Shown: positions 13,701 to 24,300, numbered from the stretch's first letter. The stretch: 64,000 nucleotides of DNA from Branchiostoma lanceolatum (GCF_035083965.1 NC_089730.1:15235242-15299241), one strand, 5' to 3'. Made by a program: numbers and translations. The notes: generated by a model from the letters alone, not told the origin.

Positions 13701-16700
13701 TTAAAAACCTTTTGTTGAGGAAAGAATGGCTAATCCTAAAATGGCGAGAAAAAACAGTTTGTACAAAAGGATGACCTAATTAAGAAACAAGCTACATTGT
13801 CATTTAAATAAGTGATAATTATAATAGTGTGTACAGGATAACACACAAGCACAGACATGTATACCTGTTACATGGAGATTGGTAAAGTCTGCTTTATGTA
13901 TAAATGAGGGGGTGGGGCCTATGTTTATTTCCAAGCAGATGTTGGGGTGAAAGATCACAATGTTTTCTGACTGACAGCCATTCACATTGCATTCCTTCAC
14001 CCAACATCTGCTTGGACATAAGGCCAACATGTCAAATCAGTAACACGGTTTCTTCTACCTTTGTGAGTTTAAAAGAATGACCCAAGTTATTCACAATACA
14101 GATACACCTCAAAAACAGTTGTTTCAAATACGACAACAGTTGAAAGTTAGGAACCAAGGGGTCATGGCATTTGCAACTTTGCAGGTTGTACCAGCAAACA
14201 CTTCCCATTACGTTACTTTGACTAACCGGAAAGACAGATACTTTTAATCAATTATGCAAAGTTCTGTTCAGCATTAAGATTTTTCTCATGAACCAGCAAC
14301 ATTAAAGGATGGTCCTTCCCAGCATCCTCTCCTCTACAATAGCCTTTCACCTCTTGTTGCTAGGCAACCCCTCCCCCACATGAAAGTAAATGTTTATCAG
14401 TCTTTGGTTTCTATCCAACAAATATATACAGTCCAGTAAAATTCCATGGGCTATGCTTTAAAGCAAGAGCACTGTGTTTAAAAAAGTATGAAAAGGAATT
14501 GTCACATACAGAATACTACTCAACCTTACAATACTAATATTTCATGCCAAGTGACGCATTTGCCATGAACTGGTTATTCATCACTAAAAATCTGATTAGC
14601 GTGTCTATGGCAGCCTAGTGTATGATCAAATCTTGCCAGACATCTAGTAATACATGTTGTAGTCTTACCTGCGTGCATGTTATAACCAGTCTTCACTGTA
14701 TAGACGGGCCATGTACATGCATAACCTTTTAAAATCATAAAGCATCACATCTCCACAAGGCACTACGCTTGGAACAAACCATTAACAATCATGGGGGGCT
14801 CCTGAAATCCATTTCAATGCAGCTAATTTCACAATTACCAATATTTGTAAAAATGGCATTTAATGGGACGAAACTTCCTCGCTGACAAGAAAACTACTAC
14901 ATCATAGATGGACTACAATAAAAAAAACACTATCATTGAAAAAAAAATTATAATGCTCGACCCCCCATATACCTCGAGGTTGCTCCCTAATCACAGGAGG
15001 AATGGGGTCCCTATTACCTGCCATAGCCACAGCCTGTGTCCTGATGGCATGCATGATTCATGGCAGGAACACCATTATATCCACATCCACAGTCTGCCAG
15101 CGCCGTTTCGCAGCTCATAGCCTGCAGGGACCACTTACCGGAACCTCACATTAATGTAGGGACCCTGGCGTGCAGGGAGCACCTGTGTCTAGCACTGGAA
15201 AATTGTAGCTCATTTCGCAATGGAGGAAAAGTACATGCATGTACACACAAATGTGAAAATGCCATCTGCTGTTATGATATTACGTATACGTAACGATGTA
15301 TGATTTCCCCTCAACACATCAATTTAGCCTGAAAATATTGACATATTCTACAACTACAATATATCTTATTAATAAATCAGCCCTTAGAGACTCTAACACC
15401 GGTACGGCAAAATAATGTTGTTCTTTTTGTTGTTGCTTATTCTGACTCAATTTCTATGAAAGTGTAAACAATCATTAAATATAATAGGAAATCTACAAAA
15501 TTATGATAAAATCAACATGTTTTCACTAAAATCTATCCCCAGTTAGATTTATATTTCGATGAAGGTTACACATTCAGGTAATAAGATATGCCAAATAGCA
15601 GTTACTCGACAAGCAACTGGATATGAATTACATGTTATTCAAGCAATTGGATATGATATAAAATATAATATTTCCAAAATCATACCCAGTTGCTTGAGTA
15701 ACTGCAATTTGGCGTAGATTTTTATTGTTTATAAATTGTACACCTGTTTTTATGGCACAATGTAGTAACTGTACCATTCCTATCTGAGATAACATGAGCC
15801 ATCTGTGGTTGCTTGGTAGATTCAGACAGACCATGAGTATAATTACTGTAAATGCAGAAATGTTTGCGGAGATTTAATTTTGCGGTAGAGAGAAAATGGA
15901 CTGTTCGCTGTGGTGTTGACTTGGCATTTGAAACAATAGTAGCGTTACAGTCACACAATGGAACGGCTTTTTGCGGAGGTCCTAAGTTTGCGGTAAAGAG
16001 TTCACCGCGAAAAACGCAAACATAAAACCACCGGGAAATTTCTGCATTTACAGTAATGATTACCCTCCATGGCCATAATCAGGTCCCCTTTGTTGTTATG
16101 GGTTTGTATCAGAAGTGTTTTGAACAGCTGGTGTGTACCACAGAGCTTTTGTCATGTGCCGTTGTTATTCCTTGTCAAAATCTGCATTACAAAGACTAAG
16201 CCAAGAACAACAGTCAGGAGCGCTACTCAAGAACCTGCACATCAGTACGTTCTTTGGTACATGCAGTCCCTTCCCAAATATAGCATGATCTGACAGTTGT
16301 AGTCCATAGCTCATTGAATCATCGTTGAATGAAATGTTATGCTGTGTTACTTGTGTACCTAATTGATTATGAATGTAAAAATGACCTGGTTTCACATTTC
16401 ATCGATATGCCGTTATGGTAAAACTAAAGTGTTAGTTTAGTATCAACTGCATTTCAAATTGGTTCAATGATACCAAAATCAGGAAGTTGTGTTTTACATA
16501 TTTGTTGGTTCCAGGCTTTTCAATGTAAACATATTATAACAGTTAACACTAGATGAGAATTCAAATATAATATGATACATGTAGAATACCTGCTACTAGG
16601 GTATACGCAATGTTAGCAAATGTTAAACCTAACCCAATATCAGTATAGCATTGACACAAGGGTTATGTAATAACGTAGTCTATATAACATTATATGACAA

Positions 16701-17654
16701 CATGTACAATACGTGAACCCTAAAATACTAGCCCAAACATCAAACAAGAACATTACCCTCATTAATAGGGCTGGCTTTGAGTTTGAAGACTAGCTGGTAT
16801 TTTTATGACATGGAAATGAAGTACCTGACCACAGGCCTCTCCTAGGGACGGCAGCATACCTTTACTGGATAAACAGCTAAACCAGGGGATGTAAATCCTG
16901 GCATGTTGGTAATGTAGACCAGAAAATGGGGCATGCATAATTTATTACCTTATATCATAGCGATGTGGGTCACATGGGTCTGAGTCTAGTTCTGTGGGCA
17001 AGGAAATATTTATAGACTTCTTCGAGTGTCTTTATCGATATTCTGTTAAGGACAATAGCGTCTGAGCCTGCCTTGCTGTAACGTGGGTGGTAATAAATTA
17101 TCAAACAAATTATTTCGTCGTTATTTTTCAAAACATTTAAAAACAGATCTTGTGTTTGAGTCTGAGTCTTTAGAAACTCGGTAACTGTCGAAGGAAAACG
17201 ACCTCGGTGTTTGCACAACGCATGACGTTCGTAGACGAGCAGGAATGTCGTAAAAATTCCAGACTAGGGCGGTTTCGTACATCGATCCGTTATAATATCG
17301 AACTGGACACAGGTCTAAGGTCTAAGGAAAGATAGTGGGGAGGGGGGCACTTTGCAGTGTACGGGAAACGTTCCACTTGTTTGGACGATTTTCTTAGCTA
17401 TGATTTTGCGACGAGTGAAGCGAGAAGGTGTACTAACACCAGCCTAAAGCAAATGTACAGCTTTCTTTAGCAGATAGGCAAAAGCAACCCATGTTGCGTC
17501 AACAACTTGTTGCGACTTGGAAGTTTCTGAAACAACAACACGAACGGCCGTGCCCCGATGGTGTCAAATTCACCGACAACAAAAGGGCAACAAAAACCTA
17601 CCTGTGGTTAAAATCTAGCGGCAGGGTTGGATCCTCTCCTACTACGGAGTCCAT
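4799..17654 (-). CDS. CDK5RAP2/PDE4DIP-like centrosomin-family protein, first three coding exons (partial)
   Basis: Three minus-strand exons join in phase: 17654-17602 (ATG, reads MDSVVGEDPTLPLDFNH, donor GTAGGT), 6262-6210 (reads TNLTSLPDTTMDGSQQQ, donor GTGAGT) and 4866-4799 (ends RMSPVRIRTMKDYEE, donor GTAGGC). The split codons give AGC and TCG (both Ser) at the junctions. The last exon matches the lead-in to the CM1 motif of centrosomin, CDK5RAP2 and myomegalin (human form near SPTRARNMKDFENQ). CM1 binds gamma-tubulin ring complexes at the centrosome; this is known of the family. The CM1 core itself is not in the window, so the gene continues beyond base 1. Introns are about 11.3 and 1.3 kb. 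The acceptor-like TATAG before the ATG exon suggests an upstream 5'UTR exon. CDK5RAP2 and PDE4DIP are both descendants of the ancestral gene, so no single symbol is assigned. Confidence 0.7.
4867..6209. other. Intron of the CDK5RAP2-like gene
   Basis: AT-rich sequence between the second and third recognised exons. No further exon, repeat family or RNA gene was recognised. The short open frames have no visible protein features. Confidence 0.5.
10578..10707. repeat. Foldback (MITE-like) element with homopolymer core
   Basis: Inverted arms of about 30 bases begin ATAAGGCCACACCAATTTAA and end with the near-perfect reverse complement, TTAAATTGGTATGGCCTTAT. The middle is long C, T, A and G runs. 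The runs are partly complementary (C-run against G-run), so the whole element can fold. A diverged relative of the same arm (AACCAAAACATTAAATTGAT) lies near 36618-36655. The target duplication is unclear. Confidence 0.7.
12836..13560. repeat. Local imperfect duplication
   Basis: A block near 12836-12917 (ending ATAATTACAAACGGTT) recurs diverged near 13393-13474 (ending ATAACTACAAATGGTT). A second pair (TTAGGATATCA...GTTACAGGTGT) occurs near 13345-13377 and 13527-13560. The copies lie in direct orientation a few hundred bases apart, as left by a local tandem duplication or two insertions of one repeat. No coding content was seen. Confidence 0.5.
13916..14025. repeat. Short foldback element
   Basis: Arms of about 30 bases around CCAAGCAGATGTTGGG and its complement CCCAACATCTGCTTGG, bounded by GGCCTATGT and ACATAAGGCC. 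A loop of about 50 bases lies between. Its length and structure fit a small MITE. The minus-strand open frame across it is a by-product of the arms. Confidence 0.55.
15590..15713. repeat. Short foldback element with CAGTTGCTTGAGTAAC arms
   Basis: Inverted arms read GCCAAATAGCAGTTACTCGA on the left and TTGAGTAACTGCAATTTGGC on the right, with TCCAGTTGCTTG-type sequence inside each arm. The same arm sequence, ATCCAGTTGCTTGAGTAAC, appears alone near 57330-57348, so this is a dispersed family and not a one-off hairpin. Confidence 0.6.
15842..16057. repeat. Foldback MITE, TACTGTAAATGCAGAAA termini
   Basis: About 216 bases bounded by ATTACTGTAAATGCAGAAAT and its complement TTTCTGCATTTACAGTAAT. The arms extend inward imperfectly through GTTTGCGGAG and CGCAAAC. 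The interior includes TTTGCGG repeats. The class of autonomous partner is not evident. A 2-base target duplication (AT) is possible but cannot be distinguished from the terminal repeat. Confidence 0.65.
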
Positions 17655-19044
17655 CATGGCTTCTGAGGATCACAGTCGCTGAACTATATGTAAGATTTAG
17701 GGCGTGGAAGCCCACCGAAACGAGAGTTTTCCGTACTGGTAAAAATCGTTACGACAATAAGCGACCTCACGGAGTCAGCGCCGCATGGAATTATGGGTGT
17801 AGGTCAGAGGTCAATGTCCCTTCAGAGGGACGCGCGAAACCAAGCGTGCAACATGTGGTAGTGTTTTGATCAAGGCTTTCGTTGGTTTTGACGTCTTCCG
17901 CTATATTTTGGTGGATGTGATGGAGTTTGATTGTGAGACAGACACAAAGGGCAGTCTTTGGGGCCACTGTGCTGTGGTTGGGTGTGAAAATGGGCGATGA
18001 AGAGTGGAGAAATGGGGTTACTAGACTTTTCGCCCCCTGACCCGTTCGTCCCCGGGTCCTTTCGTCAAGTTACTCAATTTTTATCATAACATTTCATGAA
18101 CTTTCTCCAAAAAAAATTCACTGTTGCTTTCTCAAGTCTTTCACGTTGGAAAACCGACTCTCAAGTGACGCGCGAGCGGCGAGGAACTGTCATGAAGTCG
18201 CCGCCGCGCCCGCCATCTTGGTTGTTTACGCATGTTGCAAATCGCTCGTGGGCGCCTTTTACGGAGTTTGTAACCTGTAAGCTGACTTAAAGTGACATTT
18301 TGACAAGCATTTGGGAAGCCGAACAGTGCGCCGCTAATCCAGGCTTTCCTTCGTTTATTTTTGCACGCAGTGTTTTGTTTTGTTGAATTTGCGTTGTATT
18401 CATTCCATACCACTTTATTCGTTCGAAACTACTCTTCTACTCTACTCTACTCAACAAAATCAACACATTCAAGCCGGCCAGTATTTGTTTGTTTCACCGC
18501 CATATGGCTTAACACATCGCCGGCCGATAAGCACAAGTTGCGTAAGGCGCTATGGGTTTCCGATCCACTCACATCGGGCGGACCCCTACGCTTATCAACC
18601 TGTGTGGCCGGCTCTTGTCTACGTCTGTCCTAATAATTTTGTGGCTATTCGGAAATACCGGACCTACGGCTTACCGTTCCGCTAAGGACTAAAGCCATCA
18701 CCAGTAACGTCCTATGCACAGATGGTGATTCCAAGGAGGTTTAATCAGGCTTGGTGATTCGCACCCCGGCCACGTCTACATCACTGCACATCATAAATCT
18801 TGTGGGTAAATAATTTGTATTTGGGCCATAGCATGGTGTCAGATATGGTCTTTATTTGAGTGAAACTTAAGTAATAATTGAAGATAAATCTATGGTAGTG
18901 GATACAATTTTTTCAATGTATAGAATGTTGTAAAGGAAGATGGACAAAAACAGATTTCACTTCAAGTAACTTGAATTTATTCCAAGCCATTGTGTCCTCA
19001 AATTAACACATAAATAGTCTATGTCTAAGCCACCATTTATTATT
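17655..19044. other. Gene-free stretch upstream of the CDK5RAP2-like gene
   Basis: Apart from the GC-rich YY1/TISU-like motif near 18210, I see no exon with splice signals and protein character on either strand. Several overlapping open frames near 18100-18690 lack recognisable features. Confidence 0.4.
18195..18260 (-). promoter_or_regulatory. Possible promoter / 5'UTR region of the CDK5RAP2-like gene with YY1/TISU-type motif
   Basis: On the minus strand the sequence CCAAGATGGCGGGCG fits the YY1 core AAGATGGCGGC and the TISU initiator consensus, in a locally GC-rich stretch. It lies about 560 bases upstream of the ATG exon at 17654, which is preceded by an acceptor-like TATAG. A 5'UTR exon here spliced to 17654 is plausible but not shown. 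The ATG in the motif opens only a very short frame. Confidence 0.35.
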
Positions 19045-19736
19045 ATATTCCCCTTCCAGTGGGAAGGGGGATATACTGTTTTTGCTTGCCTGTTCTTCTT
19101 CTTCTTCTTCTTTCTTCTTCTTCTTCTGCAAAAAACCAAGTAGATGTGCGGTGGTAGCTCTACTAATGGTATTGCAGCAAGTTATATGTACCTTATGTTA
19201 CAATGTACGGATGTTATATTTGAGATGTAGGTACCTATAGGAAAGGTGAATACACCTAACAATAAATTATGCTAATGAGGACATCATTTGCATAATTTAT
19301 ACAAAAACTTGTATTGCGTTTACAGTAAAAGCTGCAGATGTCATATTTGAGATGTAGATAAATTTAGGGAAGGTAAACACACCTGGCCATGAATTATGCT
19401 AATGCGGACCTCATTTGCATAATTTATGCATAAACTTGTTTTTCCCTTACTGTAAAGGCTACGGATGAGATGCAGGTACCTTTAGGAAAGGTCAGAAAAC
19501 CTGGCCATAAATTATGCTAATGAGTGCATTATGCATAATTTATGCATATCCCTAACCATAAAAGCTATGGATGTCATATTTGAGATGTAGGTACCTTTAG
19601 GAAAGGCCGAACACACCTGGCCATAAATTATGCTAATGCCAACCTCCTTTGCATAATTTATGCAGAAACTTCGTCATATCCTTACAGTCAATGCTAAGGA
19701 TGTCATATTTGAGGTGTAGGTAATGGGAGGGGAATA
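19045..19736. mobile_element. Non-autonomous TIR element with internal ~120 bp minisatellite
   Basis: The ends are near-perfect inverted repeats: ATATTCCCCTTCC on the left and GGGAGGGGAATAT on the right. After the left end come a short hairpin (CCTTCCAGTGGGAAGG) and a CTT/TTC-rich run. The interior holds four to five diverged tandem units of about 115-130 bases. Each contains GTAGGTACCTTTAGGAAAGG, CACACCTGGCCATAAATTA and an AATTATGCTAATG / CATTTGCATAATTTATGCA pair. No transposase frame is present, so the element depends on a partner elsewhere. Confidence 0.65.
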
Positions 19737-20079
19737 TTCTGCATTTTCCCGAAAATGTTGCCATTCTAGTGTTCTTTGTAGCTTTGTTTCCTACTAAACA
19801 TGTCCCCTTCCCTTTACAAGTGAACTGCTGTATACTAGCATCAGAAGATACTAAGCCCTTGCAAAATGTTGAATCTTAAGACAGGCTACAAGCACAACAA
19901 GGGACAGTGCACATGCTCACCCCCTTCATTCTGTGGACCTTTCCATCAGAGAAGAAGGACCCGATTGGGAGAAAACAGTGGACAATGTTGGTTATCAGGA
20001 AAGACTGGAAGCCAAGGGCTTAAGTACTCAGAAATAGAAATGTATAACTTGAGTAACTTCTATGAACAAAAAATGGATA

Positions 20080-20083
<4 letters not shown>

Positions 20084-20115
<32 letters not shown>
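20084..20115. repeat. (TA)n microsatellite
   Basis: About 15 uninterrupted TA units. The open frame reading YIYIYI across it is an artefact of the repeat. Confidence 0.95.
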
Positions 20116-20116
<1 letters not shown>

Positions 20117-20581
20117 GTAGTATCCAGTATTTTGATTATACTGCTGCCGGGGTCCCTGACACAGGGGTGGGCAGCAGTCGGCTAGTCATCACACCCCTCT
20201 TCCATGCAGCTCTGTCCAGGGGGTTTATGCTGGTCAGGTCGCACACCTACAGTCTCTACAAAGGAATACATTAAACGATACTGAACTTTAACCAAAGAAG
20301 ATTTACATGATAGAGCAACAAACTGTCATCAGGCCATTCAAGTTATAAATGAAGGGCAGTGTGACATCTGCAATCATTAAATATGTAGTTCTTTATACAT
20401 ATTCAGACACAATTGATTACTTTCAATCAGTTTCATACAGAACACAAATTAATTCTGTCTATAAACACAGATGCATTATACGCATTCAACTTATGGATAA
20501 TGTCTAATAGTGGTATGTATTGTGTGTCACTAATGCATAGTTCAGTGCATACATGGTTTTACAGCAATATTTTCTGGACAT

Positions 20582-22818
20582 TTATTTTTGACATTCATCA
20601 CAATACCAGTCATCACTCAGATCATCTGCTTCAAATCCAATACACCCCCAGTGGAACCACCTGTTACATATGTCACAAGCGACACTGTTTTCATCTTCAT
20701 CTTCAACATCATCAACACAGTCAGAATTACAAATTCCACAGAGGTAAACAGGCCCTGTTTTCTGTGCTTTCTTCTTCTGTCGGGATGTGGATTCAGGACT
20801 GTGTCTGCAGGTGCGCTGACAGGATGTGCAGATTCTGGACAGTCAACATTACCTACATGAACAAATTTAAAGAAAAACATTATTGTATGGGCAAAAAGAA
20901 GCATACAAGACAATGGACTAGAGTTACAGGGTGTTTTCATTCCCATGTACTATTACGCGTAGCTTAGATTTGATTTCTCATGGGTGGTTTTAAAAGATAT
21001 AATCTGTATATGTCTAACCTGGAGTTTCATGGTCCTTGCTAGGAGATTGCATATCCCCATGAAGACTTCCTGATGCACCGCTCCATGTTCTTGATCTTTT
21101 TTAGTCTCCAAGCAGACCTACGGGTTGGCAAAGACCGTATCCAACAGGCAGAAGGAGTTTTTTTAGCCAACCCAAGTCTCATAGCCAAACCCAATTTTGG
21201 TTTGGCTATGAGACTTGGGTTGGCTATAAAAACTCCTTCTGCCTGTTGGATACGGTCTTTGCCAACCCGTAGGTCTGCTTGGAGACTAGATCTTTTTGGC
21301 ATCTGTGCTTCCACCCTTCTTAGGCTGTGGCCATTCTGTAGGTTTTGATGGGCAGGACTTGTTTGTTATGCCTTCTGTCCATGCATGGTCCATCTTGAAT
21401 AGAACCCATGCGACATCATTGCACGAGTATCCCAAGCTGGAAAAAACATAAAGGAAAGTCTGAGTACTATGTACTACTTCTTGTGTTTGTAAGAAATCAT
21501 GATTTATATTATCAATTGAAAATGAAAGGAAAATGTACATGTAAGTATCTACTTCTAGAGCGCTTCTTGCCATGCAGTCTAGGAAAATAATTACATGTGA
21601 TGATGCAGTACTTTTATTGTAATGGCTGAAATGGTCCAAAATGCACTTTACAAGCAACAAATTGTAAAAGCAGTCAATAAAGCATTTATTAGTATGACAC
21701 ATATACATGTACATGCTTTACAATACATTCAGATATGTTAGTAAACTACTTTGTACACTATTCAATTACTTGCATTGTCCAAATATACAGCTCGACGATA
21801 TTATTATCACCCAGCAAAACAGGAGCAATAAGCTGTCCGGATTTTACCAGTAGACTTCTGTAGTGCCACAGTGGTAGTGCAACCCATACTTGATGTGCCT
21901 CATCGTTTCTCCTGTGATCTGGCACTAGCTGACTTCACAAAGCACACATCTCACTCGTCACTAATAGGGTGGTACAAAATGGATGAAGCTAGCGTCAAAG
22001 CACGAAAACTAAGGCTTTCCCGTCTTTGTAGTCACCCATAAGTCTCTTCCGTAGATCAACCTCCCCACTTGCTACCAGGTATTCCGCCATATCTGCATAC
22101 ATGGTTGGAGGCCAGTGCTGCATCCCTTCTTCCTCTTTTTTTCCACCCACTTTTCAGGTCTACTAGCGGGTCGGGGAGTTTCTTGCCGTCAATGGTCAAC
22201 AGAGATCTGTAGTCTTCACATCTAAACAAAACACAAGAAGAAATAAAATAAGTATGATAATCTCTCTACCAAAGACTATGTAGAAATCATCGCCACAACG
22301 ACAGTAAAAAGTGCAGTTAAGTGAACTCCATATTTCTCTTCTAATACATGTGGCGTGAACGACGTGCGCCTAGAGTTCAGTGTGCGAAGGAGGCTTATGA
22401 ACTAAGAGGGTATAGGCCTAGGGCCCTGGGTGTACAACGCAAAGTTAAAAGTTTGACCGGCCGTTCCCTGTACAATGCGCCGCCGGCTGCCTATATACAG
22501 TCGTTGAGTTAGGCCGAAGGATAAATTTAACGACCACAGAACATGTAGATATACCGAAAATGCACGTAGGACTTGCCACGAGACCAAGGAAAAAAGAATG
22601 CGTACCTCTTTTGTTGTTCTTCCTGGGGAGTCGGAACCAAAGGAGCGCGCATTATTGTAGCTCCAAAAGCCAGGGCCTTCGGAGGATTGACGTCTCCCGT
22701 CACTGGAAGTCCTCTTTCTCATAAAATACGCTACCAAATGGTCTTTGTGCCAAAGTTTGAAGTGATCCAACGTTATTGTATCCCCCGTGTCTGTAGATGT
22801 GGACGGAACGCCAGCCAT
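20582..22818 (-). pseudogene. Decayed gene of SAP-like / SWIM zinc finger / PHD finger type
   Basis: Four exon-like blocks with splice signals lie on the minus strand: 22818-22606, 22221-21811, 21436-21019 and 20852-20582. In order they show a SAP-like start (LDHFKLWHKDHLVAYF), a block with LPDPLVDLKSGWK and HWPPTMYADMAEYLVASGEV, a SWIM-like segment (YCSCFAG, then LGYSCNDVAWVLFK in the next exon) and a C-terminal PHD finger (C4HC3, with CDICNRWFHWGC and WYCDEC before TAA). The order resembles large lancelet and cnidarian SWIM-protein families that I know only as uncharacterised. The frame is interrupted several times, some breaks in purine runs and some as plain stops. The SWIM histidine is Asp (CND where CSH is usual), and a foldback element sits inside the third exon. 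I call it a recently decayed gene. Sequence error could explain the purine-run breaks only. Confidence 0.6.
21102..21288. mobile_element. 187 bp near-perfect foldback MITE with 9 bp target duplication (Mutator-like)
   Basis: The element starts TAGTCTCCAAGCAGACCTAC and ends with its reverse complement. The arms are about 85 bases each with essentially one mismatch and a short unpaired centre. It is flanked by the direct repeat GATCTTTTT (21093-21101 and 21289-21297). Nine-base target duplications with long inverted repeats are typical of Mutator-like elements (known of that group). It interrupts the third exon of the SWIM/PHD gene relic. The near-identity of the arms suggests a recent insertion or gene conversion between arms. 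Confidence 0.85.
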
Positions 22819-23321
22819 ATTTGCACGAGGGACGCGAAGGGACCTTGACCTTTGACCGGACCACAATGCATTGCGCACCGCGCATGCGTAATTGAATCTG
22901 CGAGGAGGCTTATTTTGCCGCCATGTTTGTTAAATGGTGACGCATGCGCGTGTTGGTTTTCTCGTGAAACTTTAACTCGGCTAAAGAGCGACCTCTAGTG
23001 GTCAAGATAGATTATGCAACCAATAAATCATTGTTCTCTTACTTCGTGCAAGGAGGTTAAAATAGTTTTAACCTCCTTGCTTCGTGCGATGCCAGGAATT
23101 GTTTGGTTTCCAGACATACGCTTTGCATAAGACACTAGTAAATTAAGCCCCACCTCAAATGAATTTTCTGAAGGCGTTTTTGAAACACGATTCGGGAAGT
23201 GTTTTCGAAAACGCTTGGCTCGAACGTAACGTTATGTAACGTAATGTTAACGTTAAACCGGGCCCAAGATGGAAGAATCCCCAATAAAGTTAATTGGTAT
23301 CTAGACTCCAGAACGTATCCC
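22819..23321. other. Gene-free stretch between the SWIM/PHD relic and the acidic region
   Basis: The minus strand carries CAAACATGGCGGCAAAA near 22929, a YY1/TISU-like initiator that could be the old promoter or start region of the SWIM/PHD gene. Its ATG frame is closed after four codons. The stretch also holds the 30 bp palindrome at 23050 and is otherwise CpG-containing unique sequence. Confidence 0.4.
23042..23087. repeat. 30 bp palindrome flanked by 8 bp direct repeats
   Basis: AAGGAGGTTAAAA, a 3-base centre, then TTTTAACCTCCTTG occupy 23050-23079. Immediately outside are the direct repeats CTTCGTGC (23042-23049 and 23080-23087), as expected for a target-site duplication. The insert is little more than two terminal inverted repeats joined. 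A sister copy is at 32345-32391. Confidence 0.7.
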
Positions 23322-23870
23322 TCACCTTGATGAAGAATCCCATGACTCGCAGTCCTCAGAACTTCTTAAAACGTCGTCTGCTATTTGGCTAGCATCTCCT
23401 GCGCTCGTCAAGGAAGAGTTTTCCGTGTGGTCAATGTCTACATCCTCTTCTTTGTCAGTCTCAAAATCGGTAGCAACAAGGTCGTCTTGAGTTGAGACGT
23501 CAACCTCCCTGTTTATGACACACACTTCCTTCTCTGTCTCAACGGGGACGTCTTCATTATTTGAGACGTCTGCTATCTCATCCATGTCATCCGAGACATC
23601 CATGTCTATCGCTTCGTTTAAGTGTCCACAGCTTCTTTCGCAACGTCTTGAGGCTCAGTAGCGAAGTCCATCGCCTCTTCTGCAACATCTAACGTCTCAG
23701 TTAAGACGTCTACCGTCTCAACTGGGCAAAGCTGCCAACTATGTCGTATTGAAGGGCGGCTAGCCGCGCCGATGGTAGAAGAAAGTGCTTCCAATCCTAC
23801 AAAACCTGACTCCAAACTTCGCCGCCGTCCTCTGCTAGTTCTCCTGGTCGGGGAAACGTTTGGGGACTAG
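23322..23870 (-). CDS. Acidic open region with repeated D-V-x-x-E motifs, unrecognised
   Basis: Two minus-strand frames almost abut: 23870-23618 and the frame ending at 23322. The upstream part begins after a possible acceptor (CTACCTAG) with basic residues (RRTSRGRRRSLESGF), then acidic repeats (VETVDVLTETLDVAEEAMDF). The downstream part continues in the same style (MDVSDDMDEIADVSNNEDV) to a stop. The shared D-V-x-(T/E)-E pattern across the frame change near 23615 suggests one former coding region, either with a frame break or with a small undetected splice. At DNA level the motif comes from repeated GACGTCT / GAGACGTC words. No domain was recognised. It could be an exon pair of an unknown nuclear protein or a relic. 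Confidence 0.3.
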
Positions 23871-24102
23871 GTAGGAGACGCCGGCACGCGACCCTGACAA
23901 AATTACCCGATCCGCCGAACGGAATCGTCTTCAAAACACCAGTTATAATAGATACCGTTCCTTATCTTTTATTTTTATTCGAGAGAACGAATCGAAAAGG
24001 AACAGTTCTTGTTCATTAGAAACTTTCGAGTTTTTGAACCTGATTCGATTCTTGATTCATTAGTATGACGTCTCAACATGACTTGAGCTCCCGAAATGAC
24101 TT

Positions 24103-24300
24103 AGATGGGAGATATTACGTTAAAGAGTTTGCCATTTAGTCTGTGTAGCGAAATATATTGCTGTCCAGCGCCGTAACGGTTCATTGGAGAGCCGCGACTT
24201 TACCAGGCTAGTGTGTGGATAGTGAGGTCAGCACCAAGGACAGGACTACTCACCAGATTGAATATGGTTTTCAGCACCAGGGACAGGCTGAAATCCAACC
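24103..24300 (+). repeat. Dispersed repeat carrying two RE1/NRSE-like motifs, copy 1
   Basis: About 190 bases aligns by eye with 31045-31235 in the same orientation. Shared landmarks are GCCGTAACGGTTC, CTAGTGTGTG, ATAGTGAGGTCAGCACCAAGGA and GGTTTTCAGCACCAGGGACA. Two segments fit the vertebrate REST/NRSF consensus TTCAGCACCACGGACAGCGC: 24228-24243 (TCAGCACCAAGGACAG) and 24270-24287 (TTCAGCACCAGGGACAGG). Whether they bind a REST-like factor here is unknown. The copies flank NLR gene A on both sides. Confidence 0.6.

Larger units (their letters stand above)
6263..17601. other. Long first intron of the CDK5RAP2-like gene, with small repeats
   Basis: About 11.3 kb between the ATG exon and the second recognised exon. 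It contains several foldback elements, listed separately, and many short frames without protein character. Candidate exons at 13021-13073 and about 15020-15113 were examined and not accepted (see rejected items). A small additional exon of a multiple of three bases cannot be excluded. Confidence 0.45.

Noticed and set aside
15020-15113. Minus-strand candidate exon between CCCTGCAG and GGCAG|GTAATA
   Set aside because: No family recognised, it adds nothing required by phase, and the neighbouring 17-base gap to another donor is not a real intron.
18090-18690. Cluster of open frames in a GC-richer stretch
   Set aside because: More easily explained by the promoter/5'UTR of the CDK5RAP2-like gene; no domain or signal peptide.
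19145-19735. Regular repeats suggesting a CRISPR-like array
   Set aside because: The units are tandem with no unique spacers, lie inside a TIR element, and the genome is clearly eukaryotic.
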